A DNA stretch of 64,000 bases from Thermogemmatispora tikiterensis (lineage in GTDB: Bacteria > Chloroflexota > Ktedonobacteria > Ktedonobacterales > Ktedonobacteraceae). A model generated the notes under the pieces. That model did not search any database and was not told where the DNA came from. It worked only from the letters and a program-made list of their open reading frames with translations. Below, piece by piece: positions 52,206-61,269 of the stretch (position 1 is the first letter of the stretch; each line of letters opens with the position of its first letter). The translations under genes were made by a program, and so were the position numbers. The DNA is taken from contig NZ_MCIF01000002.1 in assembly GCF_003268475.1 (NCBI RefSeq), positions 2,214,259 to 2,278,258 of the forward strand. Direction: 5' to 3'.

Positions 52206-52445
52206 GCCTCGGTTTCCTTCCCATCTGTTACCACAAGCCACGTTTATCCTACAAGAAGAGATGTCTGCCCGAATTGTACTGCCTGGTCAGCGGCGTTGTC
52301 AACGCGTCCTCTCGTGCCCGACAGAAGGTGATGGCCGGCTCTCAGCGGGCGCGAAGGGTTAAGCCTTTCTTCCTCTCTCTCCAGGACTTCAGTACTAGAT
52401 ATTCTCTGTTTTTCCTCGCTTGCTTACTACATGGCGGGCCGCCTG

Positions 52446-52454
52446 TGCTACAAT
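52446..52454 (+). promoter_or_regulatory. Extended -10 promoter of the CAP-domain gene
   Basis: TGC (52446-52448) directly followed by TACAAT (52449-52454), a good extended -10. No clear -35. The start near 52461 gives a leader of about 77 nt. The 332-bp gap 52206-52537 holds nothing else seen. Confidence 0.5.
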
Positions 52455-52537
52455 TGCTGCCAGACTGGTTCATGGTAATGCCATGCAAAGACTTCGCTTC
52501 TGGATAGGTGAGATGAGCCAGGAGAAGGGAGGATGTC

Positions 52538-53332
52538 GTGCTGAGCAAGAAGCCATTGGTGCTGCTGGTGCTCTTGCTGCTGACCTGGCTAAGCGGGTGT
52601 GCGAGTGGGCCAACAAGCGAGCCGGCCACGGGACCGGCCTCATCAGGAAGGGGGCCAACGGCGCAGGGGAACAGTACACCGTCCCTTCGGGGGACACCGC
52701 AGATAACAGCGACAGTTTCCGGTGGCCTGAGAGCTGCCACCCCAATTAGCATTACGGGTCACGGTGAGGCCACAGCGACGCCGGATCCTACGGTACGCGG
52801 GCGCACGACACCTTCGCCAAGCCCTGCTTCGGGGCGCTCTGGCTCTTCTGCCACACCTATTCCGACCCTGGCCGCTGTCGGCAGTGGTCCTTATGGGACG
52901 CCGCCCGCGGAGACCAGCCAGGAAAGTCAACTACGGCAGCAGCTCTTTGCCCTCATCAACCATGATCGCGCCAGCCAGGGACTACCCGCCTATACCCTGA
53001 ATGGCACCCTCTCTGCCGGCGCTCGCCTGCACAGCTGGAATATGGCACACTGCGGTCTAAGCCACGCCTGTCCTGGAGAAGCCGACCCTTGCGACCGCAT
53101 TAGCGCAGAAGGAATTACGTGGAGCGTCTGCGGCGAGAACGTGGGCTACGCCTCGGCCTCACCCGATGCCTGGAGCGGCGTGCAACTGATCGAGAATAGC
53201 ATGCTCAACGAGCAGCCACCTGACGACGGGCACCGTCGCAATTTGCTTAGCAGCGCCTTCCACCAGATTGGTATCGGCATCTATCTCGATAGCCAGGGCT
53301 ATGTTTGGGTGACTGAAGATTTCACCAATTAG
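52538..53332 (+). CDS. CAP/SCP-domain lipoprotein
   Basis: 264 residues, starting at GTG 52538. MLSKKPLVLLVLLLLTWLSGC is a lipoprotein signal with lipobox LSGC (Cys21). A Ser/Thr/Pro/Gly linker of ~95 residues follows. The CAP domain at ~128-264 has LFALINHDRASQGLPAY, the conserved HSWNMAHCGLSHAC, CGENVGYA, the HRRNLLSSAFHQIGIGIY motif and YVWVTEDF. The two active-site histidines and glutamates of the CAP cavity are present (in MAHC, GEN and HRRN). Many bacterial CAP proteins act in wall, lipid or peptide handling outside. GGGAGGATGTC precedes the start. Single gene. Confidence 0.93.
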   Translation: MLSKKPLVLLVLLLLTWLSGCASGPTSEPATGPASSGRGPTAQGNSTPSLRGTPQITATVSGGLRAATPISITGHGEATATPDPTVRGRTTPSPSPASGRSGSSATPIPTLAAVGSGPYGTPPAETSQESQLRQQLFALINHDRASQGLPAYTLNGTLSAGARLHSWNMAHCGLSHACPGEADPCDRISAEGITWSVCGENVGYASASPDAWSGVQLIENSMLNEQPPDDGHRRNLLSSAFHQIGIGIYLDSQGYVWVTEDFTN

Positions 53333-53344
53333 GGCTGAAGACCT

Positions 53345-53430
53345 CCCTCTAAGGCAGACAAGCAGGCAGACAGGCAGGACAGGAGCGCAGGCGAAGCCTC
53401 AATTCCTTTCTCACCTGCCTGCCTACTTCT
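53345..53430. repeat. CAGG/CCTG tetranucleotide tracts
   Basis: GCAGACAAGCAGGCAGACAGG and, 70 bp later, CCTGCCTGCCT form complementary simple repeats, so they could fold into a stem. It lies between the CAP-domain gene and the convergent M32 peptidase gene. Similar CTGC/CTGT tracts occur at 32955-33010 and 60290-60310. Confidence 0.45.
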
Positions 53431-53519
53431 CGTCTTGCCTGGGCACTGGGCCAGCTGGCTTCTTTCCTGGCCGGCGCGCTACCAGGGGCCAGCAGCCAGC
53501 GCGACCAGAATGCGCTCTC

Positions 53520-55088
53520 TTAGTTGGTCAGTTCATAGAGACGACCAAATTTCTCGTTGAGATAGCGAGCAAAGTAGCGCGCATCAGGCATTTCACCGGT
53601 GACGCGCTGAATGAGGTCCTCAGGTAGATAGATCATACCATAGATATACATGTGCTGGCGCAGCCAGTCCAGAATGAATGACGTATCGCCTCCAGCCAGG
53701 CGCTCGTCGAAGTCCGCGAAGGTCTGACGCAGCGTATAGTAGATCTGAGCTGCATAAAGGTTCCCGAGCGTATAACTGGGGAAGTAGCCAAAGCCGCTCG
53801 TCCAATGCACGTCTTGCAGGACGCCATTGGTATCGCTATCTGGCTCGATCCCCAGGTACTCCCGATAACGGGCGTTCCATAGACGCGGCAGGGACTCGAC
53901 GGCCAGCTCTCCGTTGATGAGTTCACGTTCTAATTCGTAGCGGATGATAATGTGCAGATTATAGGTGACCTCGTCGGCCTCAATGCGGATCAAGCTCGGC
54001 TCAACCTTGTTAAGAGCGCGCGAGAAGGTTGCCGCATCGATTGTGGCAAAGTGCTCGGGGAAGGCCGCGCGCAGCAGGTGGAAATGGCCCTGCCAGAATG
54101 GCTCAGAGCTGCCAATGTAGTTTTCCCAGAGGCGTGACTGGGACTCGTGGACGCCCATCGAGGCCCCACCAGCCAGCGGTGTGCGCAGGAGCGTGAAGGC
54201 GCAACCCTGTTCGTAGAGGGCATGGCCGCCTTCATGAATAGTGGCCATCACTGCCGAGGCGATAAAATTCTCCTGGGGATGAATGGTCAGGCGTACATCA
54301 ACCGGGCTGCCAAAGCTAGTGGTAAACGGGTGCGGCGAGTGAGCCAGACCACCGCGCTTGAAGTTGTAGCCCAGGGCCTCCAGCAAACGCTTACAGAGAG
54401 CATCCTGCTGGGCTACAGGAAAGTGTCCGTAGAGGCAGGAAGCATCGATGTTGCGTCCACTTTCCTGAATGCGCTTGAGTAAGGAGAGGCTGACCTCGCG
54501 CACTGGGGCGAAGAGGGCATCGAGTTTGCGCACCGTCAGGTCGGGTTCGAAGAGGTCCAACAGGGCATCGTAACGCGTCTCACGGTAGCCATAGCGGTCG
54601 GCAACCTCGCGCTGCAGGGCTACAGTGCGGCTCAGCCAGGGGGCAAAGCTGGCAAAGTCATTCTGTTCGCGCGCTCTCCGCCAGGCCTCGAAGCTGGCCG
54701 CCTCGACGCGCGCCATCTCCTCAACAAGCGAGCGCGGAAGGCGTGTGGCCTTTTCATGTTCGCGCCGCGCTTCGCGCACCAGGGCGCGGTCGGCATCAGT
54801 GAAAGGCTCGTGCTCGACCACTTTTTCCAGCCTGGCAATCAGGCGTCCCAGCTCGGGGGCGGTCCAGCGTTCGTGAAGCACGCCCCGCAGGGTCGCCAGT
54901 TGGGCGCCACGTACATCTCCCGCTTCCTCCGGCAAGGCTGTATTCTGGTCCCAGTCCGCCAGTGCCCCGAGCGCCGCCAGGTCAGAGATCTCCTGCAGAT
55001 AGCCTAGCAGAGCATTGACCTCCTCATGCGAGCGTGAGAACTCCGGCATCAGCGCTTTTTGTTCTTGCTGTGAATGCAACGACGACAT
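53520..55088 (-). CDS. Carboxypeptidase Taq (M32 family)
   Basis: 522 residues, a metal-dependent carboxypeptidase acting in the cytosol. The HExxH-like zinc motif is ATIHEGGHALYEQG, the standard M32 form. The third ligand region is GVHESQSRLWENYIG. Other M32 signatures: DVRLTIHPQENFIASAVMATIHE, IRIEADEVTYNLHIIIRYELE, and ILDWLRQHMYIYG with the C-terminal RYFARYLNEKFG. Length is normal for the family (about 500). Start 55088 (MSSLHSQQ) has GAGGAG about 12 nt before. Single unit. Confidence 0.96.
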   Translation of the reverse strand: MSSLHSQQEQKALMPEFSRSHEEVNALLGYLQEISDLAALGALADWDQNTALPEEAGDVRGAQLATLRGVLHERWTAPELGRLIARLEKVVEHEPFTDADRALVREARREHEKATRLPRSLVEEMARVEAASFEAWRRAREQNDFASFAPWLSRTVALQREVADRYGYRETRYDALLDLFEPDLTVRKLDALFAPVREVSLSLLKRIQESGRNIDASCLYGHFPVAQQDALCKRLLEALGYNFKRGGLAHSPHPFTTSFGSPVDVRLTIHPQENFIASAVMATIHEGGHALYEQGCAFTLLRTPLAGGASMGVHESQSRLWENYIGSSEPFWQGHFHLLRAAFPEHFATIDAATFSRALNKVEPSLIRIEADEVTYNLHIIIRYELERELINGELAVESLPRLWNARYREYLGIEPDSDTNGVLQDVHWTSGFGYFPSYTLGNLYAAQIYYTLRQTFADFDERLAGGDTSFILDWLRQHMYIYGMIYLPEDLIQRVTGEMPDARYFARYLNEKFGRLYELTN

Positions 55089-55554
55089 AGATATGATCTT
55101 CTCCTCAAATCCACAGAATCGCAATCAGCTGCTAACGAGAGAGATGAGATGCGATGATAGACGATGTGGCACCCTGCTCGTTAGGAGAGTGGCATCGCTC
55201 TTCAGGGCATGTTAACAGCATAGCACAGAAGGGCAATGGCCCAGAAGTGGCGCCGCGCTCGCGCTGACACACCGCTGGCAGGCATGAGCGGTAGACTGGA
55301 CGAGACGCTGCTTGAGAGCTATACTAGTGATGCCGCTCTGCTCCTGGGAAGAGAGTACCAGATCGGCGCCCTGACCGTGCTGATCGGCCCGCGGCAGGCA
55401 GACCATGCAGACGATCAGCCAGGGTACAGCCAGACCCGTAATCGTTCCTCATGATGCGCTGGCGCGGGCGGCAACGCTCGTCTCGCTGACTTGCTCCAGC
55501 CCAGCTGCAGCAGAACTGGACCATTTCTAGCCCCGCCAGGAGCGACCTTGAGTC
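55089..55554. other. Gene-free stretch
   Basis: No convincing coding frame. The rightward frame at 55236-55454 (72 residues) has no ribosome site and no recognisable sequence. No promoter pair could be assigned. The signal for the DMT gene should be here. Confidence 0.4.
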
Positions 55555-56421
55555 ATGAGTATCCAGGTCCTCGCGCTCTTAGTCTGTGCCGGCCTCATGC
55601 ACAGCAGCTGGAATCTCCTGTCGAAAGAGGGTAAGGATCGGCAGGTTTTCATCTGGTTAGCGATCTGCTCCGCTTCCCTGCTCTGCTTTCTGCCGTTTCT
55701 GCTGCTCTATCGGGCGGTGTCACCTCATGCCTGGCCGCTGATCGCCCTTTCGGCAGCGCTGGAGGCCACTTACTACTTGCTGCTGGGGGCAGCCTATCGC
55801 TACGGCGATCTCTCGCTGGTCTATCCACTGGCGCGTGGCAGTGCCCCGTTATTCGTGACCGTGATCGCCCTGCTGGCCCTGGGCGAGCGCCTATCGCTGA
55901 TTGGAGGTCTTGGTATCCTGCTGATTGTGGGCGGAATCTATGTGATCCACTTGCGCACCTTCGCCTGGCGCGAGCTGACTGCGCCACTGCGTCGGCTGCG
56001 CGAACCGGCAGCATTGCTGGCCCTGCTTTGTGGCTTGAGTATCGCCGGCTATTCGACAGTCGATAAGGTGGGCCTGCGCTATGTTGCGCCTCTTACGTAT
56101 ATCTATCTGATTTTTGTGATCTCGGCTCTCTATCTGCTTCCTTATATGCTCCTGGCCCGCCGTGCAGCAGTGCAAGCTGAATGGCAAGCCCACGCTCCGC
56201 GGATCATCCTGGCTGGTGCTCTGGCCCTGCTCTCGTACTTACTGGTCCTTTTCGCACTCCGGCAAACACAGGTCAGCTATATTGCTTCAGCGCGCGAACT
56301 CTCGGTTGTCTTTGCAGCCTTGATGGGCACGGCCATCCTGCATGAATCCTTTGGACGGCAGAAACTGGTTGGCTCGCTGCTGATCTTTGCAGGCATTCTC
56401 TGCATCGCCTTGCAACCATGA
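55555..56421 (+). CDS. DMT-family (EamA) transporter
   Basis: 288 residues with ten hydrophobic segments, the 10-helix drug/metabolite exporter fold made of two EamA repeats. The first repeat has MSIQVLALLVCAGLMHSSWNLLSKEGKDRQVF and a tight LLLGAAYRYGDLSLVYPLARGSAPLF loop, the second LLCGLSIAGYSTVDKVGLRYVAPLTYIYL. Such carriers move amino acids or nucleotide sugars; substrate not known. A ribosome site is about 13 nt upstream of 55555 (AGGAG). Single gene. Confidence 0.92.
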   Translation: MSIQVLALLVCAGLMHSSWNLLSKEGKDRQVFIWLAICSASLLCFLPFLLLYRAVSPHAWPLIALSAALEATYYLLLGAAYRYGDLSLVYPLARGSAPLFVTVIALLALGERLSLIGGLGILLIVGGIYVIHLRTFAWRELTAPLRRLREPAALLALLCGLSIAGYSTVDKVGLRYVAPLTYIYLIFVISALYLLPYMLLARRAAVQAEWQAHAPRIILAGALALLSYLLVLFALRQTQVSYIASARELSVVFAALMGTAILHESFGRQKLVGSLLIFAGILCIALQP

Positions 56422-56540
56422 GGCGAGGCACAGGGAACTCTGCAGTGAGGGAGCAGCGAGAGCGTCCGCTGAATAGCGGTGCTGGCTCCCGCCGCCCCGC
56501 AATGGCAAGCGCAAGCGCTCAAAGCAGCTAGCGATAACCC

Positions 56541-57335
56541 CTAGGAGCAGGCCACAGCGTAGGGGGTACGATAGGTCACGCCGCGGTCGGTTGTGTCAAC
56601 TGGATGATAGACAAAGCGGTTGCCAGGACGAGGATTGAGGTAGCCGGCTTTCTGGACCAGGGCCGGGGCATCGCCGACTTTGGCAACCAGCACAGGTGAA
56701 AAGGCCCAGTTGTCAGCAGGATCGAGCCGCCCGATAAAGCGCCCCAGGGCACGATGCTCCGCCTCGACAGTGGCGATCTGGGCGGCAATCTGGGCCAGAT
56801 CTGGGCGATTCTGCTGGGCCAGCTCGCGCACCGCTGAAAGAAAGGCTGAGTCAAAGACTCCCTCTAGCTGCTGCTGCGTCTCAATGAAGAGGCGCAGATT
56901 CTCGAAGGTCTCTTCTCCGTAAGGAAAGCTGAACTCGCTGGTGAGGACACCACCCCCCGCCTGAGCAAAGAAGTTTTCGTGGATCTGCTCTTCGATCAGA
57001 GCCGCTTCCAGAGCGGCAATCTCACGCCAGGTGAGGCCGAGACGATAGGCGCGTCGCAGCCCGTTGCTATAAAAGGTCACGGCCAGGCGCTCGGCGGTGC
57101 GAGCGATGGTAAAAATATCCTTGATGGGAGTCACGCAGCTATTGCTCGCCGCAGGGGCAGCATGGGCCACCTGGCCCAGAAAGGCGCCGCTGACTGCCGC
57201 AGAGAGGGCAGTCCCCAGGCCCGCTCCGGTGACCGCCCCCAGAGCTACCCCTTTCAGAAGAGCGCGCCTGGCCGCTTCCGGCTGCTGCGCTTCAGACTCC
57301 GGCTCTGGCGCTGCCATATCTCTCATCTCATCCAT
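56541..57335 (-). CDS. Tat-exported ferritin-like protein
   Basis: 264 residues. The N-terminus has a twin-arginine motif (ARRALLKG) before a long alanine/glycine-rich helix (AVTGAGLGTALSAAVSGAFLGQ) and a likely cut near HAAPAA: a Tat signal. The rest is a four-helix ferritin-like fold of the DUF4439 type: FTIARTAERLAVTFYSNGLRRA, ALEAALIEEQIHENFFA, ATVEAEHRALGRFIG, with Glu/His ligands suggesting a diiron site. Probably iron- or oxidant-handling outside the membrane. AAGGAG is 10 nt from ATG 57335. Alone in its unit, facing the DMT gene. Confidence 0.82.
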   Translation of the reverse strand: MDEMRDMAAPEPESEAQQPEAARRALLKGVALGAVTGAGLGTALSAAVSGAFLGQVAHAAPAASNSCVTPIKDIFTIARTAERLAVTFYSNGLRRAYRLGLTWREIAALEAALIEEQIHENFFAQAGGGVLTSEFSFPYGEETFENLRLFIETQQQLEGVFDSAFLSAVRELAQQNRPDLAQIAAQIATVEAEHRALGRFIGRLDPADNWAFSPVLVAKVGDAPALVQKAGYLNPRPGNRFVYHPVDTTDRGVTYRTPYAVACS

Positions 57336-57647
57336 TGTTCCATGCTCCTTGCGTCGTTCTCACTTTGTTGTGCGCTGTCAGTGGGTCGGACGATCAAGCG
57401 AAGAGAAGAAGGAAGCACAGACCAGTACCCCACGAACCTGCTCGCTCGCCCCAGTCGGAGAGAGGAGACTGTGAGGAAAGACGGGCGCTACTCATGCGCC
57501 CATCACCTGAGCAGGTAAGTCGAACCATAGCGGGCGCTCCCGACCAGGGTAGCAGAGCGACTCGGGACAGAGCTAACTCCTGCTATCCTCCTCCTCGCCT
57601 TGCGTATACGCCAATTTGGCTCACTTAGATTACTTCCCTCCAGCTAC

Positions 57648-57670
57648 CCTACCGCCTTAAAGGCTGTAGG
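57648..57670. repeat. Hairpin near the end of the anti-sigma gene
   Basis: CCTAC (57648-57652) and GTAGG (57666-57670) flank GCCTTAAAGGC, a self-complementary core. The loop is tight and no T run follows, so a terminator call is weak. The 358-bp gap 57336-57693 has no gene. Confidence 0.35.
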
Positions 57671-57693
57671 TACTACTGTAGAGGGATTATCCA

Positions 57694-58503
57694 TTATCCA
57701 TGATAATTTGCCTGAGAATTGATTAGCGTACCGAGGGCAACGACTGGGCCTTTTGGCGCATCAAGACTAGGCTGAGGACCGTTTTCAAGACTGATGGCGA
57801 GGCTATCGTAGCCAGCCAGCGGGCCTTGAAAGTTGAGAGTGGCCACGCCGTTTTCGACCGTCAGCAGACCAATGCTGGTTGGGCGTTGATGACGCAGGAG
57901 CCAGCCCTGATAGACATGGGTGCCCTGTAAAGGGGGAAGTCCATAAACTACGACTACGGTGACCTGTTGGCGGGGAAAGTACATGACTTCTCCACGGGCT
58001 GAGCTGGCCCGAGCTGTGCCACGGAGCGAATAGACCACGGGTGCTTCCGGGCTGCCTAGCAGCGCTACCTGCTGCTGTAGATGGCTGAGCTGTTGCTGCA
58101 ACGAGATATTCCAGGCGAAGCTCCCGCCGAGGAGCGACAGCAACAGAACAGCCACCGCGGCCAGAGCAGCCCAGCGCCAGCGCTTACCTGCTCTCTGCCG
58201 AAAGCGGCTCTCCGCTTGAGTGGGCCAGGCAGGCTGGATCTGACTCAAACGCTGCTGTTGGGCTTGCTCTTCGATGCGCGCGAGAATGCGCTCCTTCACA
58301 CGTGGTGAGGGTTCGACCGGAGGAACGGTGAGGGGAAAGAGCTCCACGACACTGCGCAGCTGCTGCAGCGCGCGAGAGCACTTCGGACATTGAGCCAGAT
58401 GCTCATCGGCGGCACGTCGTTCCTCTTCTGTTAGCGCGTCAAGGGCATAGGCGCCGGAAAGCTCTTCGAATTCCTGGCAGTTCATAAGGGGCTCCGTCTC
58501 CAT
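57694..58503 (-). CDS. Anti-sigma factor with zinc-binding domain (RskA type)
   Basis: 269 residues. A cytoplasmic zinc anti-sigma domain starts with MNCQEFEELSGAYALDALTEEE and has Cys, then EHLAQCPKC (H-x3-C-x2-C). A helix near residue 145 (WAALAAVAVLLLSLLGGSFAW) crosses the membrane. The outer C-terminal domain of about 120 residues matches the RskA/anti-sigma-K type (QVTVVVVYGLPPLQGTHVYQGWLL). It should hold the ECF sigma gene product encoded 314 bp upstream. Start 58503 (METEPL) or 58485 (MNCQEF); the latter has GGAG 6 nt before. The open frame continues 300 nt upstream with no ribosome site. A CCTGCATGCAGG palindrome (58803-58814) lies in the gap. Confidence 0.9.
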   Translation of the reverse strand: METEPLMNCQEFEELSGAYALDALTEEERRAADEHLAQCPKCSRALQQLRSVVELFPLTVPPVEPSPRVKERILARIEEQAQQQRLSQIQPAWPTQAESRFRQRAGKRWRWAALAAVAVLLLSLLGGSFAWNISLQQQLSHLQQQVALLGSPEAPVVYSLRGTARASSARGEVMYFPRQQVTVVVVYGLPPLQGTHVYQGWLLRHQRPTSIGLLTVENGVATLNFQGPLAGYDSLAISLENGPQPSLDAPKGPVVALGTLINSQANYHG

Positions 58504-58817
58504 TGCTCTCTCTTCCCGGGGCAACCCGCTCCATTGTATTGTAACGCTCCCTGTCAGCGTGCCAAGCTTGGGTGACGTGGTCTCTGTCTGCAGTGCTGGT
58601 CTTGCTTTCAATGAGATTGCCCTCTCTATCAGCCAGCCAGCCACCTCCTCCGTTTCTGGTTCTGGCAACGGTGCCAGACTGGAGAGAGGGAAAGCGCGGT
58701 GGCCTATCACGACCAATAAGCAAGGCGAGCGCCTGACGTAGGACCAGTGCAGTGGGCAACGCCACAGGATAGATGGGGCCTGGCGAGCTTCTATCTTGCC
58801 TGCCTGCATGCAGGGCG

Positions 58818-59477
58818 CTAGCTTTCAACAGTACCAAGTCGTTCGAGAATGCTGCGCAGGCGCATCAGGCCCAAGCGCATGCGGGCCTTGACCGTTCCCA
58901 GGGGAAGGCCATAGGCGCGAGCAATTTCGGAGTGGGTCCAGCCCTCGAAATAGGCTAACTCAATGACCAGGCGCTGCTCGCTGGAGAGCAGCGCGAGCGC
59001 CCTCCTTAGCTGCGCCCCCTGGACGGAGCGCCAGACCGCATCCCAGGCGTCAGCAGTGACCATTTCCTCGCTGGTGACAGCATCTTCCAGGGGCATGCCG
59101 CGCAATTCAGCGTGAGTGCGCAGGCGACGCAGGTGATCGATCGCTCGATGGCGCATGATCGAGATCAACCAGTTCTGGACCGAACCCATGCGCGATGAGT
59201 AGCTACTGGCGTTCTGCCAGACCGCCAGAAAAGCTTCTTGCAGCAAGTCCTCGGCGACCTGATGGTCCTTGACCATGCGGTATGTCACAGAATAGAGCAG
59301 GCGCTGGTAACGCTCATAGAGCATTTCCAAAGCCCAGACTACGCCGAGGGAAATCGCCCGCACGAGCGTCTCGTCGCTCAGCTCTTCAACAGGGATGTGC
59401 GGGGGCCTCGCCCTGGGCTCAGAGCCAGAAGCCTTCCCACTCGACCCCTGCCCCTCCTTCTTCCCCGATGCACTCAT
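58818..59477 (-). CDS. ECF-type RNA polymerase sigma factor (SigK-like)
   Basis: 219 residues. Sigma2: ALEMLYERYQRLLYSVTYRMVKDHQVAEDLLQEAFLAVWQ. Sigma4: ALALLSSEQRLVIELAYFEGWTHSEIARAYGLPLGTVKARMRLG with the DNA-reading helix. Paired with an RskA-like anti-sigma factor next to it, so membrane release turns it on. It starts at ATG 59477, with 30 residues of polar lead; no ribosome site is seen. The promoter ~45 bp upstream is a TATAAT type, not an obvious ECF promoter. Confidence 0.95.
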   Translation of the reverse strand: MSASGKKEGQGSSGKASGSEPRARPPHIPVEELSDETLVRAISLGVVWALEMLYERYQRLLYSVTYRMVKDHQVAEDLLQEAFLAVWQNASSYSSRMGSVQNWLISIMRHRAIDHLRRLRTHAELRGMPLEDAVTSEEMVTADAWDAVWRSVQGAQLRRALALLSSEQRLVIELAYFEGWTHSEIARAYGLPLGTVKARMRLGLMRLRSILERLGTVES

Positions 59478-59511
59478 TGCACTTCACGGTCCTCGTCGCA
59501 AGCAAAAGATC

Positions 59512-59537
59512 CAGAGGCCACTACAGAGGCCATTATA
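59512..59537 (-). promoter_or_regulatory. Promoter with tandem 9-bp repeats at the sigma gene
   Basis: TATAAT on the minus strand (59532-59537) has a weak -35. Two direct copies of CAGAGGCCA (59512-59520 and 59524-59532) are 12 bp apart, one reaching into the -10 and the other just past the start of transcription (about 59525). A protein bound to both would block the promoter. Confidence 0.45.
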
Positions 59538-59764
59538 GGCATGATAGCAAGCTACAAGCTACGCCGCCTCTCTATCACAGGCTCTCTTTGCGGAGGATAC
59601 GCAAAAGATGGCCCTCTGGATCTCTTTGCCGCTAGCAGTCAGGGTCAGAGGGCTGGCTCGCCCACCTCTGCCCCTGACCACAGCACCAAGCGCGTACGAA
59701 GGAGTGAAGTAATCCGCCACCCCCACTCTCACGTAGCCCCTTTGCAGAAAGGAGGTTTTGCCTC

Positions 59765-60178
59765 ATGAGACAGTTTGACCTTGCTCGTGGCTTCGCTCTG
59801 GTTATCGGGATTGTTTTCTTGCTGGTTGGCATCCTTGGCTTCATTCTGAATCCGACCGAGGGGGCGCTTCTGGGCATCTTCGCGGTCAATATCGAGCACA
59901 ATCTCATCCATCTGCTTGTAGGTATTCTGGGCATCGCAGCGGCCTTTACAGGATGGTCGCGCCTTTACGCTCAGATCCTGGGAATTGTCTACCTGCTGGT
60001 TGGAATTCTAGGGTTCATCCCGGGCCTTGCTCCCGATGGAATGCTGCTCGGTCTCGTCCATATCAATCTGGCCGATAATCTGCTGCATCTGATTGTCGGG
60101 GCCGCCGCAGCTATCGTTGGCTTCCTGCCAGTTGGTCGTCAGGCTCTGTCGGGCGAGAGCTACGGTAGAGCGCGCTAA
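59765..60178 (+). CDS. DUF4383 membrane protein
   Basis: 137 residues with four hydrophobic helices arranged as two repeats (FALVIGIVFLLVGILGFIL and AQILGIVYLLVGILGFIPG, then VNIEHNLIHLLVGILGIAAA and INLADNLLHLIVGAAAAIV). This doubled pattern is DUF4383. Role unknown; it is often near stress genes in actinobacteria and Ktedonobacteria-like genomes. AAAGGAGG precedes ATG 59765. Divergent from the sigma gene. Confidence 0.88.
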   Translation: MRQFDLARGFALVIGIVFLLVGILGFILNPTEGALLGIFAVNIEHNLIHLLVGILGIAAAFTGWSRLYAQILGIVYLLVGILGFIPGLAPDGMLLGLVHINLADNLLHLIVGAAAAIVGFLPVGRQALSGESYGRAR

Positions 60179-60433
60179 TCTGCCAGTCCTGTCCTGATCC
60201 GATGGCCTGCCACCCGCAGGCTACGGCTTGCTTCCCTCCATTGAACAGGCAGGCCGTGCGCGAGCTAAAGAGTGGTCTCCAGGTCCGCGTACGGCCTGCC
60301 TGCCTGCCTTGCGCCTCTGAGGGCAGCGTTCAGCATACCGCTGTTCTTTCTTGCTTACTTACCTACTCACTGTAGTGAACATGGCCCCGTCGCTGCAGGC
60401 GGCAGGGCGCTCCCTTCCGTTCCTCCCACTCGC

Positions 60434-61147
60434 TCAGCTCCCAACGGCACGAGCGGTGAAGGTGATCGAAATCGTCACCTGGTTCTCAGAAATGGCAATG
60501 TTGGCGAGATTCGGCGGCTGAATGCCGAAGTCAGTCATATAGATCGTGGTCGTCGCCGTGCCAGTAATCGTGTCGCCGCTAAGCTTGCCCTGGACATCAA
60601 ATTCGGTGCGGTTGGTCTTGCCATGCATAGTCAGATTACCGATAAGCTTGAAATGCACGTTCTGTCCATCGCTATAGTTAGCGGGCAAGCCCTGGGCCAA
60701 GACAGAGACAAAGGTGGCGTAGGGATACTGATCGGTCTGGAGAGCATTACGCTGCACATAGTTGTCGCGTCGTGGCGAATCGGTCTGCAAGGTCCGCAGA
60801 TCCACAGTGATCTTCATGTTGCCAATGAGCGGCGATGGATCGGTACGCACCCCAAAACTGCCCTGGACCGCATGAGTAGTGCCGATGACCTTGTTATGCG
60901 GCTTATTCTCGATGATGAGGTTCTCATAGACGCTATAGCTTGCCGTGGTCTGATCGGGCACAATCTGGAAGGTGCGCAGCCCCGGGATCGTAGTCGGCGT
61001 TCCCGTGACACTGACCGGCCCCGCCGCCTGATGCGGCTGATTGACGCTACTGGCAAAGTGCTGGGCATAGACCAGGAAGCCGCCGACGAGTACGGCGACA
61101 ACTACCACCACGAGCACAACCGCAACGATGACGCTCTTCCTTTTCAT
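60434..61147 (-). CDS. YceI-family protein
   Basis: 237 residues. An N-terminal helix (SVIVAVVLVVVVVAVLVGGFLVYAQ) anchors it or acts as a signal. The YceI lipocalin-like barrel follows: FQIVPDQTTASYSVYENLI, TTHAVQGSFGV, ITVDLRTLQTDSPRRDNYVQRNALQTDQYPYATFVS, FKLIGNLTMHGKTNRTEFDVQGKL. YceI proteins bind isoprenoids such as quinones or carotenoid precursors. Start 61147 has AGGGAGG 6 nt upstream; 21 nt of open frame precede. Encoded after the two-component genes but with a separate start. Confidence 0.93.
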   Translation of the reverse strand: MKRKSVIVAVVLVVVVVAVLVGGFLVYAQHFASSVNQPHQAAGPVSVTGTPTTIPGLRTFQIVPDQTTASYSVYENLIIENKPHNKVIGTTHAVQGSFGVRTDPSPLIGNMKITVDLRTLQTDSPRRDNYVQRNALQTDQYPYATFVSVLAQGLPANYSDGQNVHFKLIGNLTMHGKTNRTEFDVQGKLSGDTITGTATTTIYMTDFGIQPPNLANIAISENQVTISITFTARAVGS

Positions 61148-61242
61148 AGTTCCTCCCTGTGAAAGCAATAGTCCATCATCTGCAATTGACCTGTCCTTTC
61201 TCCTTTACGATGAACTGTTGCATTGTTTACAGGACCAGGAGG

Positions 61243-61263
61243 AAAAACTCCCTCCGGGGGAAG
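61243..61263 (-). terminator. Possible terminator of the two-component operon
   Basis: On the minus strand CTTCC and GGGAG (with a G-U pair) close a short loop, followed by TTTTT (complement of 61243-61247). It sits just after the kinase stop codon. Confidence 0.4.
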
Positions 61264-61269
61264 CCCTCC

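Noticed and set aside
60272-61162. 296-residue rightward frame opposite the YceI gene
   Set aside because: Shadow of a well-recognised gene on the minus strand.
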